Assembly: GCF_000695835.1 (NCBI RefSeq)
Contig: NZ_CP007521.1
Location: 124,001-188,000, forward strand
Reading direction: 5' to 3'
Origin: Mycoplasmopsis californica
GTDB taxonomy: Bacteria; Bacillota_I; Bacilli_A; Mycoplasmatales; Metamycoplasmataceae
Length of the DNA stretch: 64,000 nt
The position numbers were made by a program, and so were the translations under genes. Below are positions 1 to 10,850 of the stretch, piece by piece (position 1 is the stretch's first letter; each line of letters starts with the position of its first letter). The notes beneath the pieces are model-generated. The model did no database searches. It was not told the origin of the DNA and saw nothing but the letters and a program-made list of their open reading frames with translations.

Positions 1-303
1 GGTTATTCTAAGCTTCAATCGTGATTTAAAACTTATTTAGTTTATATGATGGCGACCATTATTTTCGTTGGTTTAGTTGCGACATTTTTATCTTTTGATG
101 ACTTTATTATTTTGAAAACTTTAACAAATACATCAACACTAGGTACTAAGTTGTATGAAGGCAACTTCAGAGGTTGGGGTTTGGTAGTAGGTTCGACAAT
201 CTTGTTTGCAACATTAATTGGTAATGCTATTTATGTTGCAGTTAAAGTTAAAAGAGTTAAATTAAAAAATGTTTCTGCGCAGAAAGGTAAATATGAACAA
301 TAA
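1..303 (+). CDS. potC: Spermidine/putrescine ABC transporter permease PotC, C-terminal part
   Basis: The reading frame is open from base 1 (with TGA as Trp at 22-24), so the gene starts upstream of the window. The visible 100 residues carry the TFLSFDDFIIL segment, which matches the conserved SFDDF region near the end of PotC-type membrane permeases, then a last hydrophobic segment and a basic cytoplasmic tail. It would form the channel of the polyamine importer with PotB, with PotA as ATPase. The next gene, potD-like, starts inside its last codons, so the two are translationally coupled. The call rests on the SFDDF motif and the neighbour; another binding-protein-dependent permease is less likely. 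Confidence 0.8.
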
Positions 304-1852
304 AACTAAGAAAATTTTGCGTGGAAGCAGCATTGGCTTGGCTGTGTGTGCAATTACCGGAATCACTGCTTTTTCAATTGCCTACAAAGCAAACAATCCA
401 TTTAAACCTACATTTTATAACTATAAATCATACATGTCTGATGATGGTAAAGACGTTATGAATAAGCATTTCGACTATAAAGAATTCGAAACCCTTAATG
501 AATTTACACGTGCTATTATGACTAATAAAGCGATGGCAGGAATTGGATCGGATTCACAAGCTGTTCAACTAATTCGCCGTGGCAAATTAAAGGAAATTGA
601 TTATTTAAAATTATTTCAAGAAGACAATAATCGTCCGGAATGAGCTAAAAACAAAACGTATCAACAATACCGTGATAGTGCTGAATATCGTATGTTTCAA
701 AAAAATTTATTCACTGATTTAACTTGAAAACACATGAGTGCATACGATCAAATATTAAAAACGGATTTTGATAATAAGCCGTGAGCCGACGGTCGTGAAC
801 GTCACTTGTATGATTATTTTGTACCTTATTTTACTCAAGATATGGTTATTGGATATAACCCTGTCAAAGTTGATCCTAGCTTGCAAGATGCAGACTTAAA
901 TACTCCTGAGGGTCGTAAGAAATTATATTTAACCGATCAAAAAATACTGAAAACACTGGGCGAAACTGGTCAAAATAAAGGTGTTAAATCAGATAAAAAA
1001 GAAGTTTTATTTAAAGACGCACTTAGCGCTTTAAAAAAACACGGTTTTAACCGTTGACAAATTACAGATGCAGTTCGTGATAATATGATTTATGGTTCTG
1101 CGTATTCACACGATAAAGACGGAAAAATAATTCCAAATACAATTTCGGGTGAAGCCGGCGATATACAAAAACAACCTGAGCTATACAAAAAATACATTGA
1201 TAATTTCGCTAATTTAATTAAAGATGGGTTGGGTTATGAGTTGACTAATCCTAATATTCAATTATTAGGTGATGGACAATTAATTTTAACTAATTTAATA
1301 ACCGACCAATCTAATGCAAATGCTTCTATTATGTATAATGGTGATGCTTCGGATGCCTATTTTTCAGATGATAATGATGTTTCAGTAGCTAATGGAACAA
1401 TTCGTTTCATAAGACCGAGATCTAATTTACTTTTAATTGATGGTCTTGTCGTTGTGAATAGTGATTTAGTGACCGAAGAACAATATGACAAGTTATATAA
1501 CACAGCTAAGGAAGCATTTTTACATGGCTTGCAGTATAAATCGTGAGATAAATTTTCAACAAAGGAAATTGAAGAATTCCCTTCATATAAAAATTTCGAT
1601 TTTGTTACATATACGCCAGCAGTTAAAGTTTTGTATGATTATGCTTTAAATAATAAATTTAGCGACTTAGATCCATATGAACAACAATACGCTAAACAAT
1701 TATATGAAATCAAGTCTGATTACTCAATAATTGATCCAATTACTGGCGAAAAAATGTTTGACTACAAAGTTGATCACACAGCTATTCAACCAACAGATCA
1801 AAAAACTCAGACAAATTTAATTACATATTGAAACCAAAAAACCAAAAAATAA
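293..1852 (+). CDS. potD: PotD-like polyamine-binding protein
   Basis: 519 residues with several UGA-Trp codons. The start at 293 is chosen because an AGAAAGG ribosome site lies 6 bases upstream; an earlier in-frame ATG at 269 has none. It overlaps potC by 11 nt. The N-terminus has one hydrophobic segment (about residues 12-32) that would anchor it outside the membrane; there is no clear lipobox at the usual place. The start of the mature part (FYNYKSYMSDDG) and the following TLNEF and QAVQLIRRGKLKEID stretches resemble PotD, which binds spermidine or putrescine and hands it to PotBC. It is longer than E. coli PotD (about 350 residues), as is common in mycoplasmas. A hairpin terminator follows directly. 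Confidence 0.75.
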
Positions 1853-1859
1853 TTTATAA

Positions 1860-1882
1860 GGTTCGCAATGCGAATCTTTTTT
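1860..1882 (+). terminator. Intrinsic terminator after potD
   Basis: Seven-base-pair stem (GGTTCGC / GCGAATC with one G-T pair) with a 3-nt loop, followed by seven T, 8 nt after the potD stop codon. It ends the pot operon. Confidence 0.8.
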
Positions 1883-1918
1883 AAATTTTATCTCTATTGT
1901 AAAATATAGATATAAATT

Positions 1919-1949
1919 AAGTTTTTCAGTATTTTTGACTGAAAAACTT
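1919..1949. repeat. Perfect 12-bp inverted repeat upstream of the nuclease gene
   Basis: Arms AAGTTTTTCAGT (1919-1930) and ACTGAAAAACTT (1938-1949) with a 7-nt loop, 26 nt before the start of the lipoprotein nuclease. No T tract follows, so it is more likely an operator or leader hairpin than a terminator. The TTTTTCAGT core recurs upstream of three genes at 52.7-54.7 kb. Confidence 0.5.
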
Positions 1950-1975
1950 AAAAATGTTTATAAGATTGGAAAAGA

Positions 1976-2902
1976 ATGAACAAAAAAATTAGATTATTTA
2001 CACTTAGCACAGCAACCATTATCCCCTTAGTAACCATCGCGTGCCAAAAAACTACTCAAGAACAAAAAACGTTTAATAGCAAATATATTTATACTGATAG
2101 CGAATATTACAAGGGCTTAGACGGTTTGAAAGGTGTGCAATTATTTGATGAGTTAGTAAAGATACAAAATAGATATTGAACAAAAAATATTCAACGAAAA
2201 GAAAGTAATTATTCTGAACTTTACAAAATATATCCAAGGGCATTTAAGGATAATTTTTATGAAAAGGATAACACCGTATTGGATATTTACTCAGAAAATC
2301 CAAAAGGGAGTGATCCATATAACTTTGATTTTAAACACTTTGATGGTAAAGGGGGAGTAGATACTGGAAAAAACATAAAAGGCGAAGGTAATAAATATAA
2401 TCGAGAACACTTAATTCCGCAGTCGTGATTTGGTAGAAATCAACAAGTAAGAACTGATGCCCACTTTGTATGACCGACGGACAAAAAAGTAAATGAATTA
2501 CGGGGCAATTCAATTTTTGCTCCAACACCCAATGGCAAAAAATCTTTAAATGGAACTTTAACATCAAAATTAACTTCCGAACCGATTGATGAATTTAAAG
2601 GCGATGTGGCACGTGCAATGTTTTATTTTGTTCTAACACACGATGAATATTCAAAACAAAGTAATTTTATTTTTGAAGATAAGAAGCCATATATTGCAAG
2701 CAAATACTTGGAAATTTATAAAGATTGAGCAAAAAAAGATGCTATTGATGCTTTTGACATTCAGAGAAATAATGAAATTGCCAAGGTGTATGGCGGGTTA
2801 AGAAATCCATTTTGCGATTATCCTGAATTAGTTGATTTAATTTTCAATCCAGGAGATAAAGTGTTTAAAGATAAGGGCGTGTTAGTAAGTGTAGCTAATT
2901 AA
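1976..2902 (+). CDS. Lipoprotein endonuclease, EndA/NucM (Endonuclease_1) family
   Basis: 308 residues. Residues 1-23 form a lipoprotein signal peptide ending in the lipobox VTIAC, so the protein should be anchored on the outer face of the membrane. The core shows the family signature: YNREHLIPQSWFG, then DAHFVWPTDKKVNELRGN, which corresponds to the HxxPxSWF and DxHHLxPTDxxVNxxRxN motifs of EndA/NucM-type nucleases (beta-beta-alpha metal fold, His as general base, Asn and metal ligands downstream). Its likely job is to degrade DNA outside the cell for nucleotide salvage; mycoplasmas lack de novo purine and pyrimidine synthesis. It is a single gene with its own hairpin before and terminator after. 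The start follows a GGAAAAGA ribosome site. Confidence 0.8.
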
Positions 2903-2926
2903 CTTGCATTGATTGCAAGTTTTTTT
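2902..2926 (+). terminator. Intrinsic terminator after the nuclease gene
   Basis: Stem ACTTGCA / TGCAAGT with loop TTGAT and a run of T immediately after; it begins at the last base of the stop codon. Confidence 0.85.
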
Positions 2927-3060
2927 ATTTTCAGAGGTTTTGAGTAGGTTGTGAGTGTTTTTGAATGAAAAATGGACTAATGTCTATGAAAAAATACTTT
3001 TTTGAATATAATTCCAAATATAAATTTGTACGTTATAAAAATATCAAATTAGAGGTAAAA

Positions 3061-4353
3061 ATGAAAAAAATTAAGTCGTTATCACCAGCAACTGTTATTG
3101 GGTTTGGTTTATTAGCGCCCGCAACAACTGTATCGTGTGTAAAAGAGCAAATGGCAGAAAATAAAGAGGTTGAAGAAAAAACCCGGGCCGTAAAGAAAGA
3201 AGATGTTGAAAATCTTCAAGGTAAAGAAATAAAAGTTACTAGCCAAAATAAAATAACCGAATCCAATTATGAGTTAGTTTCAATGGAAATTAACCAAACT
3301 GGTTATAAAAAAACACGAGAAAGCAAAATATTCTTGAAATTAAAAGTTAAGGACGCTTCAAAAAACAATTTAAATTCTGAAAATGTAATTGTTAGTTTCG
3401 AAGTTCTAGGTAAATACTCACAAGGAGAGTTTAAAAAAGAGGATTCTAAAAAAATAGAAGAATTTAAAGTAGATAGCGTAAAAGTTGATGAGAGCGATTC
3501 GAATATTGTAATAATTTCTCTTATTCACAATTTAGAATTAAATACTGAATATAGACTGAAAAGTATTGATATTAAAGAAAATGTTATGAGCTTTGATACT
3601 AACTTGATTGCAGGTAACATTGCAAGTTCAGTAGTAGAGGTAACTAAAAATCCATATTTCAATTTATTGTCATTTACTACAAAAATTAACAATGGTGACG
3701 GACAAAAAAGCGAATTAGATATAGTCTTGAAAGATAAAGATAATTCCAAAATTATACTTGATCAAGAAAATACAATAGTTAATTTTAGATTTGTTGGCGA
3801 GCTTATAAATAATGAGTTAAAACCGGCTGAAAACAAAAATAAAATTGATAGTTTTTCATTAAAATCAGTGAGTCATACTGAGGGGTTGACAAAAATTGTG
3901 CTTCAGGCAGAAATAAAACCTACTTGACTTTATAAACTTGAAAATATTCAAGCGAAGCGTAATGTTTTCAAGTTAGAGCATTCTGTACAAGACAAATTAA
4001 CTATCGCCAATAAGATTAATTTAAATAAAATTGAATTATTATCTAATAATACTTTAAAGATCAACTTGCAAGCAAGCGATAAAACGCTAATTGAAGGACA
4101 AATTTTGCGTTTAATGATTATTCCAAAAAGTGATTTAAGTACTGAATTTTACCCTCAATATGTACAAATTCCAAGTAAATTGGAAAACGGTGAGTATTCA
4201 TTGGAATTAAAAATTAGCGATAATTTAGACACTACAAAAGGTATCGATATTAAATCGATGTCAATTGCTCGTTATTATGGCGAAGATGCTAAGGATGAAC
4301 TTGAAAAAGCTAATTTAATAAAACCTCTTAGCTTATTCCCGAAATTACAATAA
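3061..4353 (+). CDS. Repeat-containing surface lipoprotein
   Basis: 430 residues. The start at 3061 has AGAGG just upstream and gives a normal lipoprotein signal (lipobox TVSC at about residues 17-20); the longer form starting at 2965 would bury the signal. The mature part is mostly predicted beta-strand and contains at least two copies of a domain of about 90-110 residues: residues about 80-170 and about 195-295 share the order FLKLKVKD / LDIVLKD, NVIVSFEVLG / NTIVNFRFVG, then a Lys-rich strand and a closing YRLKSIDI / YKLENIQA motif. A third weaker copy may cover residues 310-425. The pattern resembles repeat domains such as DUF1410 of ureaplasma and mycoplasma surface proteins, but no function is known. 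It has its own terminator. Confidence 0.75.
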
Positions 4354-4358
4354 TTTAA

Positions 4359-4402
4359 AATAAAACGTGTATTCAAACTTCGAAATACACGTTTTATTTT
4401 TT
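4359..4402. terminator. Bidirectional terminator between convergent genes
   Basis: Fifteen-base-pair stem (4359-4373 with 4384-4398) with a 10-nt loop and T-rich flank in both directions, between the converging lipoprotein gene and the M42 peptidase gene. Confidence 0.85.
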
Positions 4403-4421
4403 AGTGTAAATAACTTTAATG

Positions 4422-5507
4422 TTAAAAATGTTTTAATTCTTTTGCTTTTTCTGCATTAAACATTTTTACGAATTCAGTAGCTAAATCAATAGCAGCTTGA
4501 ATATCTACCAAAGAACAAATTCCAATTGGTGAGTGTAGGTAGCGTTGTGGTAAGGAGAATGTTATGGTTGGAACTCCTCCTTTACCATACTGTAATGATG
4601 TTGCGTCATTTCCACCACCTTCTGAAATATATTTATAAGCAGGGATATTATGTTTGCGAGCTAAACTCATTAGCATTTCGCTTAATTTTGGACTTGTTAA
4701 TAGACCGCCGTCTTTAACAAGTAAAGCAACACCATCTCCAAGTTTAGTTCCGCCCTTAATTGTGCCTGTGGTATCATGGCTTGCACAAGTATCAATAGCA
4801 ATAGCAACGTCAGCATCGATTAATGATGTCGCTGTTTTAGCTCCTCTTAAACCTACTTCTTCTTGAACAGTTCCAACAATATAAGTTGTGTTAGGTAATT
4901 CAAGGTCTTTAATGTTGTTGGCTAAGAAATCGATAACAGTAATGCCAGCTCTATTATCCATTGCCTTACCACCAATTAAATTATTTGGCATATCGATTGT
5001 TTCACCTGACATATAAACTCTATCACCAGCTTCAACACCAAATTCAATAGCTTCCTCTTTTGTTTTAAAGCCAAAATCAACATAAAGCTCGTTATTGGTT
5101 GGCGCCTTTGAAACTTTATCCTGTGCTAAAATGTGTATTGATGTGTGTCCAAATACACCAAAAAGCTCTTTATTGTCACGATTGGTAACTAATTTACATT
5201 TAGTTCCAATAACGGTTACTGGTCAAATGCCACCGACAGGAGCTACTAATAAATTACCATTATCCTCAATATTTCTTACAAAATAGCCAACCTCATCCAT
5301 GTGTGCGGCAAACATAATTACGGGTGAGTTCGCTTCTTTGCTTTCTTTTTTAATAATTAATGAACCAAAACCATCACGACTAAAACTAAGATTTTTAGAT
5401 TGAATATTATTTTTAAGTGCCTGAGCAACAGGTTCTTCATATCTACTCATAGCTTCAATAGCCATATATTCTTTTAATCTTTTAGCTACTTTTTCAAATT
5501 TACTCAT
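4422..5507 (-). CDS. M42 family metallo-aminopeptidase (glutamyl aminopeptidase/FrvX type)
   Basis: 361 residues, the usual M42 length. Metal and catalytic motifs are all present: AHMDEVG (His69, Asp71), GGKAMDNRAG (Asp184), VQEEVGLRG (Glu216 catalytic, Glu217 metal), IDTC (Asp239) and the late LHSPIG His. M42 enzymes form cytosolic dodecameric shells that trim N-terminal residues from peptides, here plausibly those imported by the Opp system encoded later in the window. One UGA-Trp interrupts the frame near 5220. The start has AGGAGG 4 nt upstream. A cellulase-M label would be historical only. Confidence 0.92.
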
Positions 5508-5518
5508 TTTGCCTCCTA

Positions 5519-5707
5519 CTAATAGTATTTAAATTTTATTATTTTTTTACTTTTTAAAATAATTATTTTGAAATTTAAAATTTTGTATAAATTTCTGTGG
5601 TAAAAATAACTTTTTAACTCATGCCTCAGTGCTTTTGCTGAATTTGAACTCAATTTAACATATTTAAGAGCTAGAAATTCTCTTGAATTAGATAATATTT
5701 TTCTCAT
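5519..5707 (-). CDS. Small basic hypothetical protein
   Basis: A 62-residue frame rich in Lys, Ser and Leu that ends 11 nt before the M42 peptidase start, so it could be the first gene of that transcript. The N-terminal half (NSREFLALKYVKLSSNSAKA) looks protein-like rather than AT-rich noise, the C-terminus is low-complexity Lys/Ile. No ribosome site precedes the ATG and no family is recognised. It may be a chance frame. Confidence 0.3.
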   Translation of the reverse strand: MRKILSNSREFLALKYVKLSSNSAKALRHELKSYFYHRNLYKILNFKIIILKSKKIIKFKYY

Positions 5708-5723
5708 AAAATTTTAAAATTAA

Positions 5724-5729
5724 TATAAT
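5724..5729 (+). promoter_or_regulatory. -10 box of mgtA
   Basis: TATAAT placed so that transcription would start about 20 nt before the mgtA start codon. The short leader leaves no room for a Mg2+ riboswitch. Confidence 0.55.
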
Positions 5730-5758
5730 TAAATAAATTAAGACTCGGAGGTATGAAT

Positions 5759-8464
5759 ATGGCTAAAAATAAACAGAATTATTCGTACGAAGACGTTAAA
5801 GAACGTATTCGTTGAGCAGCTTATTCACGGACTTCTGAGCTTTATGACAAATTTAATTCTTCATCAACTGGAATAATAGATGATGAAATCATTGCAAGTA
5901 ACAAAGAAATTTATGGTGTAAACAAATTAGATAAAAAATCGAAGAATAGCCTTTGAAACAAGATTATTTCTTCATTTTTCAATCCATTTTCAATAATTTT
6001 AATTGTGTTAAGCTTAATTTCGATGGTAACAGATATTATTTTGCCATTGGTAAATGGGAATTCAGCTGAGCCTGCTACAATGATAATTATTTTAACAATG
6101 GTTATTTTGAGTGGAATCTTACACCTGGTTGAAGAAATTCGTTCATCTGCTTCATCTGAAAAATTAATTAAGATGATTTCTACAACGGCAAGAGTTCAGC
6201 GAAATGGAATATTTTATGAAATTCCACTTGAACAAGTTGTTGTTGGAGATATTGTTATACTGGCAGCCGGCGATATAATACCGGCAGATGCAAGAATAAT
6301 TAGTGCTAAAGACCTTTTTGTTTCGCAGTCATCCTTAACAGGTGAAAGTGAATCGATTGAAAAGTTTGCTCAATTATCACCTAATTTTAATTATGAAAAT
6401 GCTGTTGATTACCATAACTTGGCATTTATGGGTTCAAATGTTATTTCTGGCTCAGCAAAAGCAATAGTTGTTGCCACTGGAAATCAAACATACATTGGTC
6501 AGGTTGTTCAAAAAATTAATGCAAAACCAGTAAAAACTGATTTTGAAAAAGGGATTGGGGCAATCTCTAAATTATTAATAAGAATAATGGTTGTTATTGT
6601 TCCGATTGTGTTCTTGATAATTGGTATTAAGGGACAAATTGCAGGAGATAGTGGCAAATGACTAGAAGCATTATTATTCGCTATTTCAGTGGTGGTTGGT
6701 CTTACTCCCGAAATGTTACCAATGATTGTAACTTCGACCTTAGCAAAAGGTGCTGTTACGATGTCGAAGAAAAAAACAATAATTAAAAGTTTAAATTCTA
6801 TTCAGAATTTTGGAGCAATGGACGTATTTTGCACTGATAAAACAGGTACTTTAACCTTAGACCAAATTGTTTTAGAGCGCCACTTAGACGTAAATGGTAA
6901 AGATAATAACCGAGTTTTGCGTTATGGATTTTTAAATTCATACTTCCAAACAGGACTTAAAAACTTATTAGATATTTCAATCATCGATAAAACAGATGAG
7001 TTAAGTGTTGTTGATGAACAATTACGTTCGTTAGAGAAAGCTTATACTAAAATTGATGAAATACCTTTTGATTTCGAGAGAAAGAGAATGAGTGTAATTG
7101 TTAAGGATCGGGAGAATGTTGCACAAGTTATTACCAAGGGTGCTGTTGAGGAAATGCTGTCGATTTGCTCAAAAATAGAAATCGATGGAAATATAAGAGA
7201 ATTAGACACAAATCTTTCACAGAAGGTACTTAAAAACGTTAATAAATTAAATGATCAAGGAATGCGTGTTATCGCGGTAGCACGAAAAGATGTTGATATT
7301 TCAACAGTCGGGAAATTTGCCGTTTCCGATGAAAATGACTTGATTTTGATTGGATATTTAGCCTTTTTAGACCCTCCAAAAGAATCAACTGCTTCTGCAA
7401 TTAAGAATTTACACAACCATGGTGTTGAGGTTAAAATTCTAACAGGAGATAATGCGCGTGTAACAAAAGCTATTTGTGCTCAAGTTGGCTTGCCTGCAGA
7501 TAAGGTTATTTTAGGTAAAGATCTTGAAGGCTTGGAAATGAAAGAACTTGAAGATTTAGTCAATAAATATAATATATTTGCTAAGTTGTCCCCTGATCAA
7601 AAAGCACAAATAATAACCGCTTTACGGAATAAAGAGCATGTAGTTGGCTATATGGGAGATGGGATTAATGACGCGCCAGCAATGAAGGCAGCTGATGTGT
7701 CTATTTCTGTTGATACTGCAGTCGATATTGCAAAAGAAAGTGCTAATATTATTTTGCTTGAAAAAGATTTAAATGTGTTAGCCACCGGAATTGTTGAAGG
7801 TCGTAAAACGTATGCAAATATGAACAAATATATCAAAATGACTGTCGCAAGTAACTTTGGTAATATTATAAGCATACTAGCTGCATCGATTATTTTACCT
7901 TTCGTACCAATGGTAGCAGTTCAGATTTTGTTCTTAAATTTAGTTTATGATATTTCATGTGGTTCAATTCCATGGGACAATGTTGATAGTGAGTTCTTGC
8001 ATAAGCCGCGCAAATGGAATCCAAAATCAATTATGCGCTTTATGTTCTGATTTGGGCCGATTTCGTCACTTGTTGATATTTTAGGTTTTGTTTTACTTAG
8101 ATTTGTCTTTATTCCACAGCTTTATCCTAATTTAAAAGTTAGTGACCCGCAGTTCATTATGCTATTTCAGACAGGATGGTTCATAATTTCAATGTGAACC
8201 CAAAGTTTAATTATTCACTTTATTCGAAGTGAGAAAAAAGCTTTTATTGAATCACGTCCCGCGCCAGCATTATTATTATTTTCAATTTTAGGTTCGATAT
8301 TAATTACAGCGAGTCCATACATCCCATGGTTAAATGGAGCTTTAAAAATCACTCAATTGAACCCATATTTCTACCTTCTTTTGGTAGGTTTAATAATTTT
8401 ATATATTTCCTTAACTTTACTTGTTAAAGGTCTTTATATAAAACGCTATAAAGAACTATTATAA
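5759..8464 (+). CDS. mgtA: Mg2+-transporting P-type ATPase MgtA
   Basis: 901 residues, close to E. coli MgtA (898). GGAGGT lies 6 nt before the ATG at 5759; an ATG at 5753 touches that site and is less likely. P-ATPase motifs in order: TGES in the actuator domain, CTDKTGTLT with the phosphorylated Asp at about 360, [10 protein letters not shown], and GDGINDAP at about residue 635. The phrase [13 protein letters not shown] in the fourth membrane helix is characteristic of the P3B (MgtA/MgtB) branch, which imports Mg2+. Hydrophobic helices follow at the C-terminus. Several UGA-Trp codons split the frame under the standard code. It is monocistronic, with a terminator overlapping its stop. Confidence 0.95.
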
Positions 8465-8487
8465 AAAATCCGGCTTCCGGATTTTTT
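8463..8487. terminator. Bidirectional terminator between mgtA and the DUF45 gene
   Basis: Stem AAAAAATCCGG / CCGGATTTTTT with a 3-nt loop; both converging genes end inside it. Confidence 0.85.
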
Positions 8488-9235
8488 AAATTATGTAGCG
8501 AGTAGGTTGAAAGAAGGTTCGAGGAAATTTTAAATCCCGGGTGCGAGCGAATTTCTCAACCTCATCAAAAAAAATTTTATTATGTCTGCTGATTGAGTTA
8601 TGGACTAATTCGTGCGCAATTACATTATAGATATACTTATGTGCTAAGGTAATCAGTTTTAAGTTATAAGAAATGAAATTTTGTTTATTGCCTTCTATTA
8701 TTTTTGTTGTATTTCGCCCTCAAAAACCTTTTACAAGTTTAATATTGAACGGCGTTTGAGTGCAATTCATGTCATCACTTAGTTTTTGATGATAGGGAGT
8801 GATATAGTGGATTAAAATATCAATTAGAGCTTTTTGCATTTGTTTAAATCGCCTTTCAGGATTTTCTCTATATTTAGGATCCATTCCAAAAATTAAGTGT
8901 CGTTTTTGTTCGTTTATGTCGATTTGAGTCCTGGTTTTTAAGTGATAGGCAAATTTAAGATAATATTTATTGCCTAAAAAATCTATTTCTTCGTTTTCAT
9001 CGGCAGTAAAAACTACCCATTCATCTTTATAGTTAACTTTGTCTTGCTCAAAAGCCTCATTAATTTTTATATCGATGTAAGCCAGCGCTTCTTTTTTCTG
9101 AAATCCACAAATAAAAATTATCTTGTTTTTGTCAAAAATCTGAATTTTACTTCAATTTTTTTCAAGATAATATTTTGTATAAAAAATTTTGTAAACAGTT
9201 CCATTACGTTTGTATTCATGAAGACTATTTAGCAT
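8486..9235 (-). CDS. YgjP-like (DUF45) metal-dependent hydrolase
   Basis: 249 residues; too many UGA codons for the standard code to show it whole. The C-terminal third carries VIAHELVHNSISRHNKIFF, i.e. HExxH followed by a third His in a HN.(I/R)F context, the zinc-binding pattern of the DUF45/YgjP/WLM peptidase-like family. The N-terminal half is beta-rich as in that family (FLGNKYYLKF). Substrate unknown. It starts inside the last codons of the NERD gene (11-nt overlap), so the two are co-translated. An AAAGGA ribosome site lies within the upstream gene. A Trp at the GFWGR motif is UGA-coded. Confidence 0.75.
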
Positions 9236-9974
9236 TATTTTTAATTCCTTTTTCTCATTTTTTTAGATCACGCAAACTAACTACTTTGTTTGCTTTAATT
9301 GCTTCATTCATTCTTTTTAATAATTCTGGCTCAATACTTGGTTGGTTTATGAAATCTTCATAAATTGAATCAAGAATTTCTTCATAGTTATCTTCGGTAG
9401 CAATAATTGATCAATCTGCTTTCCCACTGAAATTTACTTGCGTGTTTTTTGGCAACATTAGCATCGAGAATAAAGGTATTTTAGCATCACACATTTTGCG
9501 AAAATGGTGAATGTGCTTTAAGTTTTGAACTAATGGGTTATAGAATTTCTTAACTCTTTTACCGTTGTATATTTTAATATTTTTGTCATTGACATCACCA
9601 GTAATTGAACCTTGCAGGTACTTAACTTCAACAATAATTACAAATTTATCAGTATATAAAAGTCCGTCAATTTCAAATTGTTGGTTGGCTGCGTAAGCAA
9701 ACTTATGACCCTTAATGTATTTGTAGTTACTTCGTTTAGCATAATCACTTAGTGTCCGACCAACAATTTCCTCAAATTGAAACCCTTGTGTATTTTTGCG
9801 CTTGTCTTTAACATAAAGCCAAATACCCAGCGAAATTGTAACGATTAAGATTATTGCCATAAAGCATATGCCCAGAGCAATACCTACCTTTGTTTGGTAC
9901 GAAATTTCATGAAGTTTTGGCTTTTGATTTTGTGTCGCCGTAGCTAAAATAGTAATAGTTTTATTTAATTGCAT
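9225..9974 (-). CDS. Membrane-anchored NERD-domain protein
   Basis: 249 residues. Residues about 30-55 are one transmembrane helix (IALGICFMAIILIVTISLGI); the rest faces the cytosol or exterior. Residues about 65-180 match the nuclease-related NERD domain: IDGLLYTDKFVIIVEVKYLQG, with the Asp and ExK residues of the PD-(D/E)xK fold, then a short Asn-Pro-hxxQ segment (NPLVQNLKHIHHF). Function is not established; nuclease activity on DNA is inferred from the fold. It heads a two-gene operon with the DUF45 gene. The ATG follows a TATAAT box by only 6 nt with no ribosome site, so the message may be leaderless. Confidence 0.75.
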
Positions 9975-9980
9975 ATTAAT

Positions 9981-9986
9981 ATTATA
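9981..9986 (-). promoter_or_regulatory. -10 box of the NERD gene, leaderless type
   Basis: TATAAT on the minus strand, 6 nt before the ATG at 9974; the start site would coincide with the start codon. Confidence 0.5.
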
Positions 9987-10060
9987 TTGATTTAATGAAA
10001 ATTAAAATTATGTTTGTGTTATTATAAGTAAAATAAAATTAAAAAAGTTAAGGAGATAGA

Positions 10061-10681
10061 ATGCAACCATTAAAAATATTTTCTGTAGTCGGTGCAGTAA
10101 ATAAAGACTCTCTTTCAGAAAAAATTAATAATGAAATCGTAGCTAGATTAATGAAAACTCACCCTAATTCACAATTAACACAGTTACACGTATCAAAATC
10201 TGAGTTTTCACAGAATTCACTAGGAGCCAACAATATCGACACGTTTTATGCTGATGTCAATTCAGAAAACTGAATCCAAACTCTACATGAAAGCGATGTT
10301 TTGGTTCTTTCAACGCCAATGACTAATTTTTCATATACAGCCGGCATTAAAAATTTTATTGATGCTGTGGCAGTAGCAAATAAGACATTTTCATACAAAT
10401 ACTCAACAAATGGTGGTTCAATCGGGTTACTAGATAAACTAAAAGTAATACTTGTTGGTACACAAGGAGCACCAATTGATTGATACCCATTTGGAGCGTT
10501 TTTAGATAATTTAAAAGGTATTTTCAATTTCTTCGGAGCCCCACAAATTCAAACATTGATGGTCGATGGCAACAAAGTCAAACCCCGTTCAGAAATGATG
10601 CACGAAGATATCATTGCCGAAATTGATGACAAAATAGCTGAAGTTGTGTCTAATATTGACTGAAACGAGCTAAAAAACTAA
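10061..10681 (+). CDS. azoR: FMN-dependent NADH:quinone oxidoreductase / azoreductase AzoR (AcpD)
   Basis: 206 residues, normal for the family, with a flavodoxin-like fold. Recognisable motifs: LVLSTPMTNFSYTAGIKNFID (FMN phosphate and isoalloxazine contacts, like PMYNFxxPxxLKxxID) and VGTQGAPID later. It reduces quinones or azo compounds with NADH and probably protects against quinone stress. AAGGAGAT lies 5 nt before the ATG. Two UGA-Trp codons break the frame under the standard code. It is a single gene ending at a long palindrome. Confidence 0.9.
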
Positions 10682-10699
10682 TTTTTAAGCTGATGATTT

Positions 10700-10754
10700 A
10701 ATTTAAAAGTTCAAGCGCAATTAAATTTAATTGTGTTGCTTGAACTTTTAAATT
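10700..10754. terminator. Long palindrome acting as bidirectional terminator
   Basis: Seventeen-base-pair perfect outer arms (10700-10716 and 10738-10754) plus an inner AT-rich arm, between convergent azoR and the cytosine methylase gene. The arms contain AAGTTCAAG / CTTGAACTT, a motif shared with palindromes near 35.34, 36.7 and 42.2 kb. Confidence 0.7.
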
Positions 10755-10850
10755 ACTTTTTTGAAATTATCTTCGACAACATAAAAATATAAAGATAGTT
10801 TTATCTAAATTTTGCATATTAAAAACCAACTGGATTTTCATTAAGGTATT

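Noticed and set aside
293-1852. Multiple short broken genes (many in-frame TGA)
   Set aside because: Here and throughout the window the pieces join in one frame with Trp at conserved positions, so UGA is a sense codon rather than a stop.
5520-5758. Mg2+ riboswitch (M-box) ahead of mgtA
   Set aside because: No M-box consensus is seen and the -10 box leaves a leader of only about 20 nt.
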